Source: Rhizobiaceae bacterium
Lineage (GTDB): Bacteria; Pseudomonadota; Alphaproteobacteria; Rhizobiales; Rhizobiaceae
Direction of reading: 5' to 3'
Assembly (NCBI GenBank): GCA_023953905.1
Contig: JAMLJA010000007.1
Span: 124,001 to 188,000, forward strand
DNA: 64,000 nt
Shown: positions 33,384 through 42,400 of the stretch, piece after piece
Numbering within the stretch: position 1 is the stretch's first letter
Layout: every line of letters begins with the position of its first letter
Translations under genes and position numbers: made by a program
Notes under the pieces: model-generated
What the model was told of the DNA's origin: nothing
Database searches by the model: none
Seen by the model: only the letters and a program-made list of their open reading frames with translations

Positions 33384-33886
33384 CCCGCGCGCGTCCGCTC
33401 ATTACCGATCTTCTCGGTGGTCTGGTCGTCACCGCGATCGGGGTCGCCGGTTTCGTGGAATCGTGGCGCATGCCGCGCTTTGCCGAGCGCCATGCGGATC
33501 CGTTCACCGTTCCCGGCCTGACGCCCGGGCTCCTTTGTGCCGTGCTGACCGTGCTTGGCGTGGCGCTGATCCTTCGCGCAATGGCCGGGCGCGGTGGGGC
33601 GGTGGCAATTCCGATCCTCGAATGGCCGGCCGGCAGCGCGCAGCGCATGATCTTCACCATCGCGAGCGTGTTCCTGTATGGCTTTGTGCTGTTTGGCAAT
33701 GTGCCTTTCCTGATCGCCACGGGGGCTTTCATCTTCATTTTCACCATTGGCGCGGAACTGCTGAATGCAGATCGCGAGCTGGGGCTCCTGCCGCTGGGTG
33801 TCGGCGCGCTGGTGCTGGCGATCGTAGCGGCCTTCGCCATACGCTTCATCTTCGTCAGTGTCTTTCTTGTCAGGCTGCCAGGATGA
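33380..33886 (+). CDS. TTT transporter small permease, TctB family
   Basis: 168 residues, start in an ATGA overlap with the dehydrogenase gene. Four hydrophobic segments: DLLGGLVVTAIGVAGFVESW, PGLLCAVLTVLGVALILRAMA, RMIFTIASVFLYGFVLFGNVPFLIATGAFIF, LGVGALVLAIVAAFAIRFIFVSVFLVRL. This topology and length fit TctB, the small membrane subunit of TTT transporters. Sequence conservation in this family is low, so the call leans on position and topology. It overlaps the next gene by four bases. Confidence 0.8.
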   Translation: MTRARPLITDLLGGLVVTAIGVAGFVESWRMPRFAERHADPFTVPGLTPGLLCAVLTVLGVALILRAMAGRGGAVAIPILEWPAGSAQRMIFTIASVFLYGFVLFGNVPFLIATGAFIFIFTIGAELLNADRELGLLPLGVGALVLAIVAAFAIRFIFVSVFLVRLPG

Positions 33887-34731
33887 CGCGGTTTCGCATC
33901 ACGCTTTGCAATGAAGTGATCGGCGCAATGTCATTCGCGCAGCAATGCGCTTTTGCCGCCGCAACCGGCTATGACGGTCTGGAGATCGCGCCCTTCACGC
34001 TGTCGGACGATCCAGCCACACTGACGTCGTCCCAGCGCGCCGAGTATCGCCGTGCTGCCGAGCGCGAAGGCATTGCGATCACCGGCCTGCACTGGCTCCT
34101 AAATGTACCGGCCGGCCTTTCCCTCACCAGCGATGACCCGGAAATCCACCGTCGGACCGGCGAGCACATGCGTGCGATGGTCGATCTCTGCGCCGATCTC
34201 GGCGGCACGATCATCGTTCATGGCTCGCCCAAACAGCGCCCCCTCGCCGATGCGCAAAGCGTGGACCGTGCCCGCGAGAACGCGGTGCGCTTGCTGCGTC
34301 TGGCAGGTAGGCGTGCAGAGATCGCAGGCGTCACCTATTGCATCGAGCCGCTGTCGCCGGCGTTGACCGATTTTGTAACTTCGGTTCGTGAAGCGCTCGA
34401 TCTGGTTGAGGAGGTGGGCGCGCCCGCTTTCGCGACGATGATCGACACTCTCGCGGCGTGGGGTGGGGAAGATGAAGAACCGGAGGCACTCATCCGCAGC
34501 CATATGCCCTCTGGCCGCGTCCGCCATATCCATCTCAACGACGACAATGCCCGTGCGCCGGGTCAGGGACAGCGGCGCTTCGCGCCTATTCTGAAGGCCC
34601 TGATTGAGATGGGATACGAGGGTACCATCGGTGTCGAGCCCTTCGACTATCATCCCGACGGGCCAACTGCTGCGGCGCGTGCCATTGGCTATCTGCGCGG
34701 GATTGTCGAGACATTGGAGTATCGCCCATGA
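33883..34731 (+). CDS. Sugar phosphate isomerase/epimerase family protein (xylose isomerase-like TIM barrel)
   Basis: 282 residues from ATG 33883, four-base overlap with tctB; the frame is open much further upstream but only inside other genes. AP-endonuclease-2/hydroxypyruvate-isomerase fold: the metal and catalytic residues expected at strand ends are present in CIEPL (Glu), ATMIDTLAA (Asp), RHIHLND (His) and IGVEPFDY (Glu). GLHWLLNVPAGLSLTSDD and VHGSPKQR lie earlier. Members isomerise or epimerise ketoses and 2-oxo sugars with a divalent metal. The next gene overlaps by four bases, so it belongs to the same catabolic operon. Confidence 0.85.
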   Translation: MTRFRITLCNEVIGAMSFAQQCAFAAATGYDGLEIAPFTLSDDPATLTSSQRAEYRRAAEREGIAITGLHWLLNVPAGLSLTSDDPEIHRRTGEHMRAMVDLCADLGGTIIVHGSPKQRPLADAQSVDRARENAVRLLRLAGRRAEIAGVTYCIEPLSPALTDFVTSVREALDLVEEVGAPAFATMIDTLAAWGGEDEEPEALIRSHMPSGRVRHIHLNDDNARAPGQGQRRFAPILKALIEMGYEGTIGVEPFDYHPDGPTAAARAIGYLRGIVETLEYRP

Positions 34732-36185
34732 CGGCACCAAAGGTGAAACTGGGCGACGTGCGGCTGGGCATCGCTAACGCCTTCGCGCGCATGCCGTTCC
34801 GCTTCGGCGTGGTAACGATGGAAGCTGCCGCCTCGCTGACGCTTGGACTGGCGATGACCGTCGATGGCAAGCCGATCACAGGCTATTCGTCCGACCTGCT
34901 CGCCTACAAATGGTTCGACAAGCGGCCGGAGAAGACGCCCGCCGACAATGTCGCGGACCTTCTCTGGGTCGTGCAACGCGCCGCTTCCATCGCCCGCGAT
35001 CTGCCTGAAGCGACACCTTTCGAACTTTGGCGTGAACTCGATGTGTCGGTGGATCGCGCCGCGCTCGAAGGCGGTTTCAACCGGCTCGGTGCATCGTTCG
35101 GTGTGTCGATGATCGAACGCGCGATGATCGACGGCGTTGGCAAGGCCGCGGGTCTCGGATTCCGCGCCATGCTTGATAAGGATACGCTGGGCCTGCGCCC
35201 GGCCGAGATATTCCCGGAGCTGGCCGGGACAGGCATCGACGACGCGCTGCCTTCCGCGCCGCTCACAGCGCTTCATCTGCGTCACACCATCGGCATGGTC
35301 GATCCGCTGACGGCCGCCGATCCGTTCGAGCCTGTCAATGACGGCCTGCCGGAGACACTCGAGGACTATCTCAGACATGACGGCATACGCTATCTGAAAA
35401 TCAAGGTTGGCGGCGATCTGTCAGCCGACATCGCACGGCTGGAAGCCATCGCCGACCTGCTGGCCAAGACGGGCCACACGATTGCTGCCACGCTTGACGG
35501 CAATGAGCAGTACAGGAAGCTCGATGATTTCGCCGCTCTGATGGAAGCGATCCGCTCGCGCCCGTCGCTCGCTGCGCTTTATAAGGCGACACTGTTCGTC
35601 GAACAGCCTCTGGAGCGGTCCGTCGCGCTGTCCGGCACGCTCGACAGCAAGGCTCTGGACGTGATCGGGCTGCCGCTTCTCATTGATGAGGCCGATGGCT
35701 GGACAAGTGCCTATCGCGACGCGATCGAACTTGGCTATCGCGGGGTCAGTCACAAGAACTGCAAGGGCGTTATCCGCTCGGTTCTGAACGCGATGCTTGC
35801 GGCCCGCCACAACCGGCTCGCAGACCAGCCGGGTCGATATTTCCAGTCTGCCGAGGATCTGACCTGCCTGCCCACGGTTTCGCTGCAGGCAGATCTCGCC
35901 GTTGTCGCAGCGCTTGGCATCAGCCATGTGGAGCGCAATGGGCACCATTATTTTCGCGGTCTCGACCATCTGCCGCGCGCGGAAGCGGAGGGCGCACTCG
36001 CGGCCCATCCGGATCTCTACGAACGCAAGGACGGGTTCATCCAACTGGCCATACGCGACGGAACGCTGCAGGTCGGCTCGCTCGGCCTGCCCGGCCTTGG
36101 CTCCAGCGTCGTACCCGACCTTGGCCAGCGGATCGCGCCGGACGATTGGTCATTCGCCATGCTCAACACAAGGACAGCCGTCTGA
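34728..36185 (+). CDS. Enolase-superfamily (mandelate racemase/MLE-like) protein, unusually long
   Basis: 485 residues, start in an ATGA overlap. The barrel carries a recognisable enolase-superfamily set: K224-x-K226 (LKIKVGGD), D257/N259/E260 (TLDGNEQY), E292 (FVEQPL), D320-E321 (LLIDEADG) and K343 with K346 (SHKNCKG). The E292 and D320/E321 positions would bind Mg, with lysines on both faces as general acid/base. These enzymes abstract an alpha proton from a carboxylate, typically to dehydrate or racemise a sugar acid. The protein is about 100 residues longer than typical MR-type members, mostly by a longer N-terminal part, and I cannot assign it to a named subgroup. It probably acts on the acid taken up by TctABC. 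Confidence 0.75.
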   Translation: MTAPKVKLGDVRLGIANAFARMPFRFGVVTMEAAASLTLGLAMTVDGKPITGYSSDLLAYKWFDKRPEKTPADNVADLLWVVQRAASIARDLPEATPFELWRELDVSVDRAALEGGFNRLGASFGVSMIERAMIDGVGKAAGLGFRAMLDKDTLGLRPAEIFPELAGTGIDDALPSAPLTALHLRHTIGMVDPLTAADPFEPVNDGLPETLEDYLRHDGIRYLKIKVGGDLSADIARLEAIADLLAKTGHTIAATLDGNEQYRKLDDFAALMEAIRSRPSLAALYKATLFVEQPLERSVALSGTLDSKALDVIGLPLLIDEADGWTSAYRDAIELGYRGVSHKNCKGVIRSVLNAMLAARHNRLADQPGRYFQSAEDLTCLPTVSLQADLAVVAALGISHVERNGHHYFRGLDHLPRAEAEGALAAHPDLYERKDGFIQLAIRDGTLQVGSLGLPGLGSSVVPDLGQRIAPDDWSFAMLNTRTAV

Positions 36186-36205
36186 CGCTCAAGGGAAACG
36201 CCAGA

Positions 36206-37231
36206 ATGAACGCACTGCCATCACACATCCGCAACGAGGAAGAGCTGGAGGAGTTGCTATCGCGTCCGAGCCAGCAGCTCGTGGACACTTTCGCCAATCT
36301 TGACGGAGACATCACCATCCTGGGCGTCGGCGGCAAGATGGGACCGACGCTCGCCCGCATGGCGAAGCGTGCCGCCCCCGGCAAACGCGTCATCGGCGTC
36401 GCCCGGTTCTCGGAAGCCGGGATGAAGGAAAAGCTCAACGGCTGGGACATCGAAACCGTCGAATGCGACCTGCTCGACCGTTCCGCCGTCGAAGGACTGG
36501 AGAAGACCGCCAATGTCGTTTTCATGGCCGGCCGCAAGTTCGGCTCGGCGGGCAACCAGTCTCTGACCTGGGCAATGAACGTGCATGTCCCCGCGCTGGT
36601 AGCGGAGGCGTTCGCGAAATCGCGGATTGCGGCCTTCTCGACTGCTTGCGTCTACCCCTTCGTGGACATCGCCGGCCAGGGCGCTCGTGAGGATCTCGAC
36701 CTCAACCCACCCGGCGAATATGCGAACTCATGCGTTGGCCGCGAGCGCATGTTTGAACATTTCTCGCGTACGCGCGGCACGAAGGTGTCGCTCATCCGCC
36801 TCTCATACGCCATCGACATGCGCTACGGGGTGCTGCACGATGTGGCGCATGCGGTGCAGACAGGCGAGCCGGTGCAGATCGACAGCGGACATTGCAATGT
36901 GATCTGGCAGGGCGATGCCAATGACATTGCGTTGCAGTCGCTGGCACATGCGGACAACCCTCCCTTCGTGCTGAACCTTTCCGGCCCGGAACTGGTCAGC
37001 GTGCGGCGGCTGGCCGAGAAGTTTGGTGAGAGGTTCGGCAAGGCGCCTGTTTTTGATGGCAAGGAACAGGACAAGGCGTGGATTGTGGATACGAGCCTGC
37101 AGCAACAGATGTTCGGCTATCCTTCCGTGCCCTTGCCGCGCCTGATCGACTGGACGGCGAAATGGATGGCCGACGGGCAACGCTCGCTGGGCAAGCCGAC
37201 GCATTTCGAGGTACGCGATGGCTCTTACTGA
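36206..37231 (+). CDS. NAD-dependent epimerase/dehydratase-like extended SDR with altered catalytic motif
   Basis: 341 residues from ATG 36206 (AAGGGAAACGCCAG upstream). The Rossmann motif is ITILGVGGKMGPTLAR. The central strand FMAGRKFGSAGNQSLTWAMNVHVPALVAEAF resembles extended SDRs, and FSTACVYPFVD gives the Ser/Thr region. The expected Y-x-x-x-K is Y172-A-N-S-C176, so the catalytic lysine is replaced by cysteine. The rest (RLSYAIDMRYGVLHD, VIWQGDANDIALQSLAHA) is intact and the gene shows no frameshift. Either it uses another residue or it has a non-canonical role. It overlaps the TetR gene by 14 bases. Confidence 0.78.
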   Translation: MNALPSHIRNEEELEELLSRPSQQLVDTFANLDGDITILGVGGKMGPTLARMAKRAAPGKRVIGVARFSEAGMKEKLNGWDIETVECDLLDRSAVEGLEKTANVVFMAGRKFGSAGNQSLTWAMNVHVPALVAEAFAKSRIAAFSTACVYPFVDIAGQGAREDLDLNPPGEYANSCVGRERMFEHFSRTRGTKVSLIRLSYAIDMRYGVLHDVAHAVQTGEPVQIDSGHCNVIWQGDANDIALQSLAHADNPPFVLNLSGPELVSVRRLAEKFGERFGKAPVFDGKEQDKAWIVDTSLQQQMFGYPSVPLPRLIDWTAKWMADGQRSLGKPTHFEVRDGSY

Positions 37232-37940
37232 GGGTCCGGGGAAGAATGCCGGCGCTGGCGGTGCTGCCCCCGCTGGGGAGAAGAAGCCTCGCCAAACGCG
37301 CGACGCTGTCGCCACGCGTGCCCGCATCCTCAAGGCTGCCGAAAAGGAATATGCGAAGAAGGGCCTGAAGGGCACGCGCATCGATGCGATTGCCAAGAAT
37401 GCGCGGTGCAACAAGGCGCTGATCTATCACTACTTCGGCAGCAAGGAGAACCTCTTCAGCGCTGTGCTGGAGACGACCTACGAAAAGATACGTGACGCCG
37501 AACGCAAGCTCGACCTCGCCCATCGCTCTCCGCAGGAGGCGATGAAGGAACTGATCGGGTTTTCCTTCGACTATGTCAGCCAGCATCCGGAGTTCATTTC
37601 GCTCATCAATGATGAGAACATGCATGGCGGCGTGCATGTCGCGCATTCGTCCCGCGCCCGCGACCTCAATAGTCCGCTGGTCGCGCTGATCGAGGAAATT
37701 CTTGCCCGCGGTCAGGCGGAAGGCGTGTTCAGAAAGGGCGTGGATCCGGTCCAGCTCTACATTTCGATCGCCAGCATCTGCTACTTCTTCATCGCCAACA
37801 GGCACACCCTTTCGGCCATTTTCGCGCTGCCCATGACGCCTGAGGTGCTGGAGATGCGCCGCCGGCACGTCATCGAGGTGATCCTCGGCTATCTGCGTCC
37901 CGATGCGCCTTCCAACGAGCTTCCAAGAGTTTCTTTATGA
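37218..37940 (+). CDS. TetR/AcrR-family transcriptional regulator
   Basis: 240 residues from ATG 37218. After a flexible basic start, the HTH covers about residues 30-80 (RDAVATRARILKAAEKEYAKKGLKGTRIDAIAKNARCNKALIYHYFGSKENLFSAVLE), the usual TetR DNA-binding domain. A helical ligand domain follows, with GFSFDYVSQHPEFISLINDENMHGG, a pattern seen in RutR-like/TetR_C proteins. Embedded in the operon between the epimerase and lyase genes with overlaps on both sides, it very likely autoregulates the whole unit through the CTAACC-GGTT-GGTTAG site at 29705. Confidence 0.92.
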   Translation: MALTEGPGKNAGAGGAAPAGEKKPRQTRDAVATRARILKAAEKEYAKKGLKGTRIDAIAKNARCNKALIYHYFGSKENLFSAVLETTYEKIRDAERKLDLAHRSPQEAMKELIGFSFDYVSQHPEFISLINDENMHGGVHVAHSSRARDLNSPLVALIEEILARGQAEGVFRKGVDPVQLYISIASICYFFIANRHTLSAIFALPMTPEVLEMRRRHVIEVILGYLRPDAPSNELPRVSL

Positions 37941-38986
37941 AAATCAGTGATATACCCGCCGTTCCTCTTGCCGCTCTTCGTAAGGGTGGCGTCATTCCGG
38001 CCCATCCGCTGGCCCTCGATTCCTCGCGCCAGCTTGACGAGCGCCGCCAGCGGGCCCTGTCGCGCTACTATCTCGATGCCGGCGCCAACGGCATGGCGGT
38101 CGCCGTCCACACCACGCAATTCGAGATCCGCGATCATGGCCTGCTCGAGCCGGTGCTGGCCATTGCCGCTCAGGAGGCAGACCGCCATGCCTCCGAGCCG
38201 ATACTGGTGGCCGGTGCGATCGGCAAGACGGCGCAGGCTGTGCACGAAGCCGAACTCGCCCGCTCGCTTGGCTATCACGCCGTGTTGCTCGGCCTCGCAG
38301 CCATGAAGGACGCCAGCGAGGACGAGCTTGTCGACCACTGCCGTGCGGTTGCCGAGGTGATGCCGGTGATCGGCTTCTATCTTCAGGTCGCCGTGGGTGG
38401 TCAGCCCCTGCCCTATTCCTTCTGGCGTCGTTTCGCCGAGATCGACAACGTCGTCGCGATCAAGATGGCGCCTTTCAACCGCTACCGCACACTCGATGTC
38501 GTGCGCGCCGTGATCGATGCGCGCGCGGAGAATCGCATCACGCTCTACACCGGCAATGACGACCACATCGTTGCCGATCTGATGACGCGCTTCACGTTCC
38601 CGCGCGATGGCAAGCCTGTCAGTGTGCGCATCAAGGGCGGTCTGCTCGGTCACTGGGCAGTGTGGACACAAAAGGCGGTGGAACTGCTGGCAGACATTCA
38701 CCAGCGCCCGGATGCCCGCTCGGCCACCGAATGGCTGGAGCTGGATGCCAGAACCACCGACGCCAATGGCGTGCTGTTCGATGTCGCCAACAATTTCGCC
38801 GGTTGCATTGCCGCCATCCATGAGGTGCTGCGCCGGCAAGGCCTGCTCGAGGGCACCTGGTGCCTCAACCCCGACGAGACGATGGGGCCGGGGCAGGTCG
38901 AGGAGCTCGATCGGATCGCCCGCGACTATCCCGAGTTGAATGACGACGCCTTTGTGCGCGCCAATCTCGACCGTTGGCTGGCATAG
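37937..38986 (+). CDS. Dihydrodipicolinate synthase/N-acetylneuraminate lyase family protein
   Basis: 349 residues, start in an ATGA overlap with the TetR gene. Class I aldolase features: Schiff-base lysine K176 (NVVAIKMAPFNRY) and proton-relay Y148 (VIGFYLQVAV), with the strand-end motif TLYTGNDDHIVADL following. It is longer than standard DapA (about 290), with extra C-terminal residues (WCLNPDETMGPGQVEELDRI). The canonical GTTGE phosphate loop is not seen, arguing against DapA itself. In a sugar-acid operon it most likely cleaves or dehydrates a 2-keto-3-deoxy acid to pyruvate plus an aldehyde or a semialdehyde. It is the last gene of the operon. Confidence 0.85.
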   Translation: MKISDIPAVPLAALRKGGVIPAHPLALDSSRQLDERRQRALSRYYLDAGANGMAVAVHTTQFEIRDHGLLEPVLAIAAQEADRHASEPILVAGAIGKTAQAVHEAELARSLGYHAVLLGLAAMKDASEDELVDHCRAVAEVMPVIGFYLQVAVGGQPLPYSFWRRFAEIDNVVAIKMAPFNRYRTLDVVRAVIDARAENRITLYTGNDDHIVADLMTRFTFPRDGKPVSVRIKGGLLGHWAVWTQKAVELLADIHQRPDARSATEWLELDARTTDANGVLFDVANNFAGCIAAIHEVLRRQGLLEGTWCLNPDETMGPGQVEELDRIARDYPELNDDAFVRANLDRWLA

Positions 38987-39030
38987 CGCCGAGATCGCGA
39001 CCGATGGTCTCCTGTCGGAGCAAATAGGTT

Positions 39031-39053
39031 GACGCGAGGCGCCTCAGGGCGTC
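39031..39053 (+). repeat. Hairpin in the gap before the PhnA-domain gene
   Basis: GACGC (39031-39035) and GCGTC (39049-39053) flank the palindrome GAGGCGCCTC (39036-39045), 45 bases after the end of the TTT operon. It may contribute to termination; no T-run follows. Confidence 0.35.
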
Positions 39054-39087
39054 TGACGGCTTTCGAAATTCAGCGACAGGGGCAATC

Positions 39088-39393
39088 ATGGCCGATACCG
39101 ACGACGATTACGTGTATGACGAGATCACGGGCGAATGGCGCCCGGCCTCTGAAATCGCGGCTGCCGCTGAGGCCCAGCGCGTTGTCGTGCGCGATGCGGC
39201 CGGAAATGAGCTGGCCGATGGCGATGCCGTGGTGCTGGTCAAGGATCTCAAGGTCAAGGGGGCCAATCAGACGCTGAAGCAAGGCACGCTGATCAAGACG
39301 ATCCGCCTGACCGACAATCCCGAGGAGATCGACTGCCGGCATGAGTCGATCAAGGGCCTTGTGCTTCGCACGGAATTCGTTCGCAAACGCTGA
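39088..39393 (+). CDS. PhnA/YjdM-domain protein, zinc-ribbon-less form
   Basis: 101 residues from ATG 39088 with CAGGGGCAATC upstream. The C-terminal PhnA domain is complete: VVRDAAGNELADGDAVVLVKDLKVKGANQTLKQGTLIKTIRLTDNPEEIDCRHESIKGLVLRTEFVRKR. E. coli YjdM has an N-terminal CxxC zinc ribbon; here residues 1-30 are DDDYVYDEITGEWRPASE with no cysteines, so that part is missing or replaced. Despite the PhnA name, no role in phosphonate breakdown is established for this domain. It stands alone between a forward operon and a convergent repair-gene pair. Confidence 0.88.
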   Translation: MADTDDDYVYDEITGEWRPASEIAAAAEAQRVVVRDAAGNELADGDAVVLVKDLKVKGANQTLKQGTLIKTIRLTDNPEEIDCRHESIKGLVLRTEFVRKR

Positions 39394-39412
39394 TCCCTGA
39401 CCGCGCAAGCCG

Positions 39413-42400
39413 TCAGCTGTCGATCTCGTGAATTGACACGGATGGCACGGTTTGCCTCGCGATCTCGCAGAGATGGCGGTGATGCGTCAGATAGATCACC
39501 TGCCCCACCTGCGCCATCTGACTGAAAAGCCGGAAGACTTCCTCCGAGCGCGGCTCGTCGAACGTTTCCATGATGTCGTCGGCAACGAACGGCACGGATG
39601 GCCGCGCGGTCGCGAACTCCTCGTAGCCGGCAAGGCGCAGCGCCAGATAGAGCTGGAAGCGCGTGCCTTTCGACATGTCGACCGCCAGCTTGGAGCCGCC
39701 CTGGCGTGACAAACCGATCAGCGCCTCCCGATCCTTGTCGGGCCGGGTAGCAAGACCCGAATACTGGTCGCGGGTCATGAGGCGGAACGCCTCGGACGCA
39801 CGTCTCATCATGGCGCTGCGATGCTTGTCCCGATAGGCGCGCAGGGCATGTTCGGCGATCAGGCTGCCGCTTCTGAGCCGCAGATACCGCAGCGCCAGAT
39901 CCTCGAGCTCAAGGATCGCCGTGCGTCGCTCGGACGCGATCCGTGCAACGGCATCGTCGCCATCGACCGCGCTGAGGCGATCGGATGCGCGAACCTTTTC
40001 GGCATAAAGGGCTTTTGTCCGCTGATCGAGATCGTCGAGCCTCGCGACAAGCTCCGCCTGTTCGCGCTGCAGGCCCACCCGATCGACATCGGTCAGAGTG
40101 AGAATTGCCTCATCGAGCGACGGTTGCTGCAACTCGCGGACAATCTGTCCGGCAATACGGGATTGCTGCTCCGCCAAGTCGTCCCGCTTGCGGCAATGCT
40201 CCAGCGACTGCCTGACCTCGGCGAGTGTCTCGACGCCGAAAAAGTCGGTCATTTCACGCTTGCGCGCTGAATGCGTTGCTATTTCGGCGGACAGCGCCTC
40301 GCGTTCGACGGAAAGGCCGCCTAGCGACTGCTCGCGTTCCTCACGCTTTGCCTGAATGCGTGTGGTGTCCTCGTGGCGGCGGATCAGGAGCTTGGCACTC
40401 GTCAGGGCATCCTCGCCATCGGGCGTTTCGCCAAGGGCCATGTGAACTTGGCCGACCATATTGGCGAATGCCTCCCGGTCGGCCTCCATCGCATCGATGC
40501 GATGCTGCATTTCATCTTGTTCGCGCAGCGCTTCCGGCAAGGTTGTGATGGCATCGAGCAGTTCCCTCACGGCGCCCACACTGTCGTGCCGGTCTGCAAA
40601 CCACGTTCCGGCGAGCGCGCTCACCCAGCTATCCTGCCATTCCTGCGAACGCGCCAAGGCTGCGTCACGCGCCCTGCTTCTCTGCGCAAACGATGCCTCA
40701 AGCTCGTTGAGACGCCCTTCGGCGTCGGTCCGCTTTGATTGCAGTGTGGCGTTCTGGGCCAGTGCGTTCTCGGCCGCCTGAACCAGCGCGGCCAGAGACA
40801 AGCCGTCGACTGCCATGCCAATGTCGCGCAGCGCCGCGGTCAGGGAGATTTGCTCCGCCTCAATCCTTTGGGTCGCGTTCTCGATTTCATCCTTGGTGCG
40901 CCGAAGGGCATTCCACGCCTCAAGCGCTGCCGCCTGTGCATCCGCCCAGCGATCGATACGGGAAAGCCAGACAGCGAGACTGGCGGTCTCGGCAAGTTCG
41001 ATCTCCGAGGGCGTCTCATTGCGAATTTCGCCCCGCAATGCGTTCAGTTCGGCGTCGATCCCGCGCAGCAACTCGCCCTGCAGGTCGAGATTTGCGCTGA
41101 TCACGGCCTGACTCGATGTCAACGATCGAAGCTCCTCGAGTTGCTTCGCGTGGCCGAGGCGGGCGTTGGCGATCGTATCGGTACGGCGCATCCTGTCTTC
41201 GAAGTGCAGCGCGGTTTCGCGGTCAAGCGACGACAGATGCTTTGCCCATGCCTCGTCGCGTTCGCTCAGGGCCGTGGCGGCTTCCTCGTCGCCGATTTCG
41301 CCCGCAGCCTCATGGAGCGCCGCAATCCGCGCCTTTTCTTCGCTCAGTCTTGAAGCGAGTTCGCTCTGTCGCGAGACAATCTGCGAGCGGCGCATGTCGA
41401 GCGCCGCCAGTGCCGCCTTCCACGCTTCCCGGCGGTCGGCTCGCGGTGGCGCGATGCGCTGCAGATGCTGCCCATCCCCGGCAAGGGGATGCAAATGGTT
41501 CATTGCATCGTCGAAGGCCCGCTGTCGCTCGGGAAGATCGCGCTTGGCCAGACGGATTTCGGCGGCCACATCGCTTTCGCGCAACCGTGCAAGGGTCGCC
41601 TGCAATTGCGCGACCTTTCCCGCATCAATCACCGCATGCTGGCTGTCGAGTGACTTTTGCGCAATCCGTTCTTTCTCGATGGCCTCACGGACGAGATCCA
41701 CCTCCTTCTCGGCCGACTGCCGCGCGACGTCGATCCCGGATTTGTCCGCGATGAGATCGCGAAGCGCACCAATCGTCGGTGCGGCGACAAGAAGTGTCTT
41801 GGGGTCAACGTCATCCACCTGTCCAATGGTCGCCAGAATGAGCTCAACCTTGCGGCTCCATTCGGCGAGCGAGGCGCGCCGCTTCGGAAGATCTTCCTGC
41901 GCGGTGGTGTAGCGGGCAGCAGCCTCGGTCAACTGGTCGAAGCGCTCGGCGAGATCGAGCACGCGCTGGTCGACCACCAGTCCGTCCAGTTCGTCCTGTG
42001 TCCGTGCCGCGCGCTGCTCCAGTCCGGCCATCCGGGTTTGGAGGCGGGTGTCCTCGTCCATCAGACCCGGCAGCGCTCGCCACCATTCGGCAGGTGGACG
42101 CGGCAGATCCCGATAATCCTGAAGCTCGGCCTGGATACGGCGATAGTCTGCTGCCAGAGGATGGGCGCGAAGGATGCGGGTGATCTCATCATGGCGCGCT
42201 CGGGCTGCTCCAGTTTCGCGCATGGCCTCGTCATAGGCGGCGGTTGCCTGCTGAAGCGACGTGGTCAACGCCTTGTAGGCTGACGCCTGTATATCGATTT
42301 CGTCGCGACGTGTCTTGAGATCCGAGATCTGGCGCTTGAGAACCGCGATTTTCGTCGAGCTGGCCCGCTTTCTGAAGATGCCATCGGCTTCGCTGACGGC

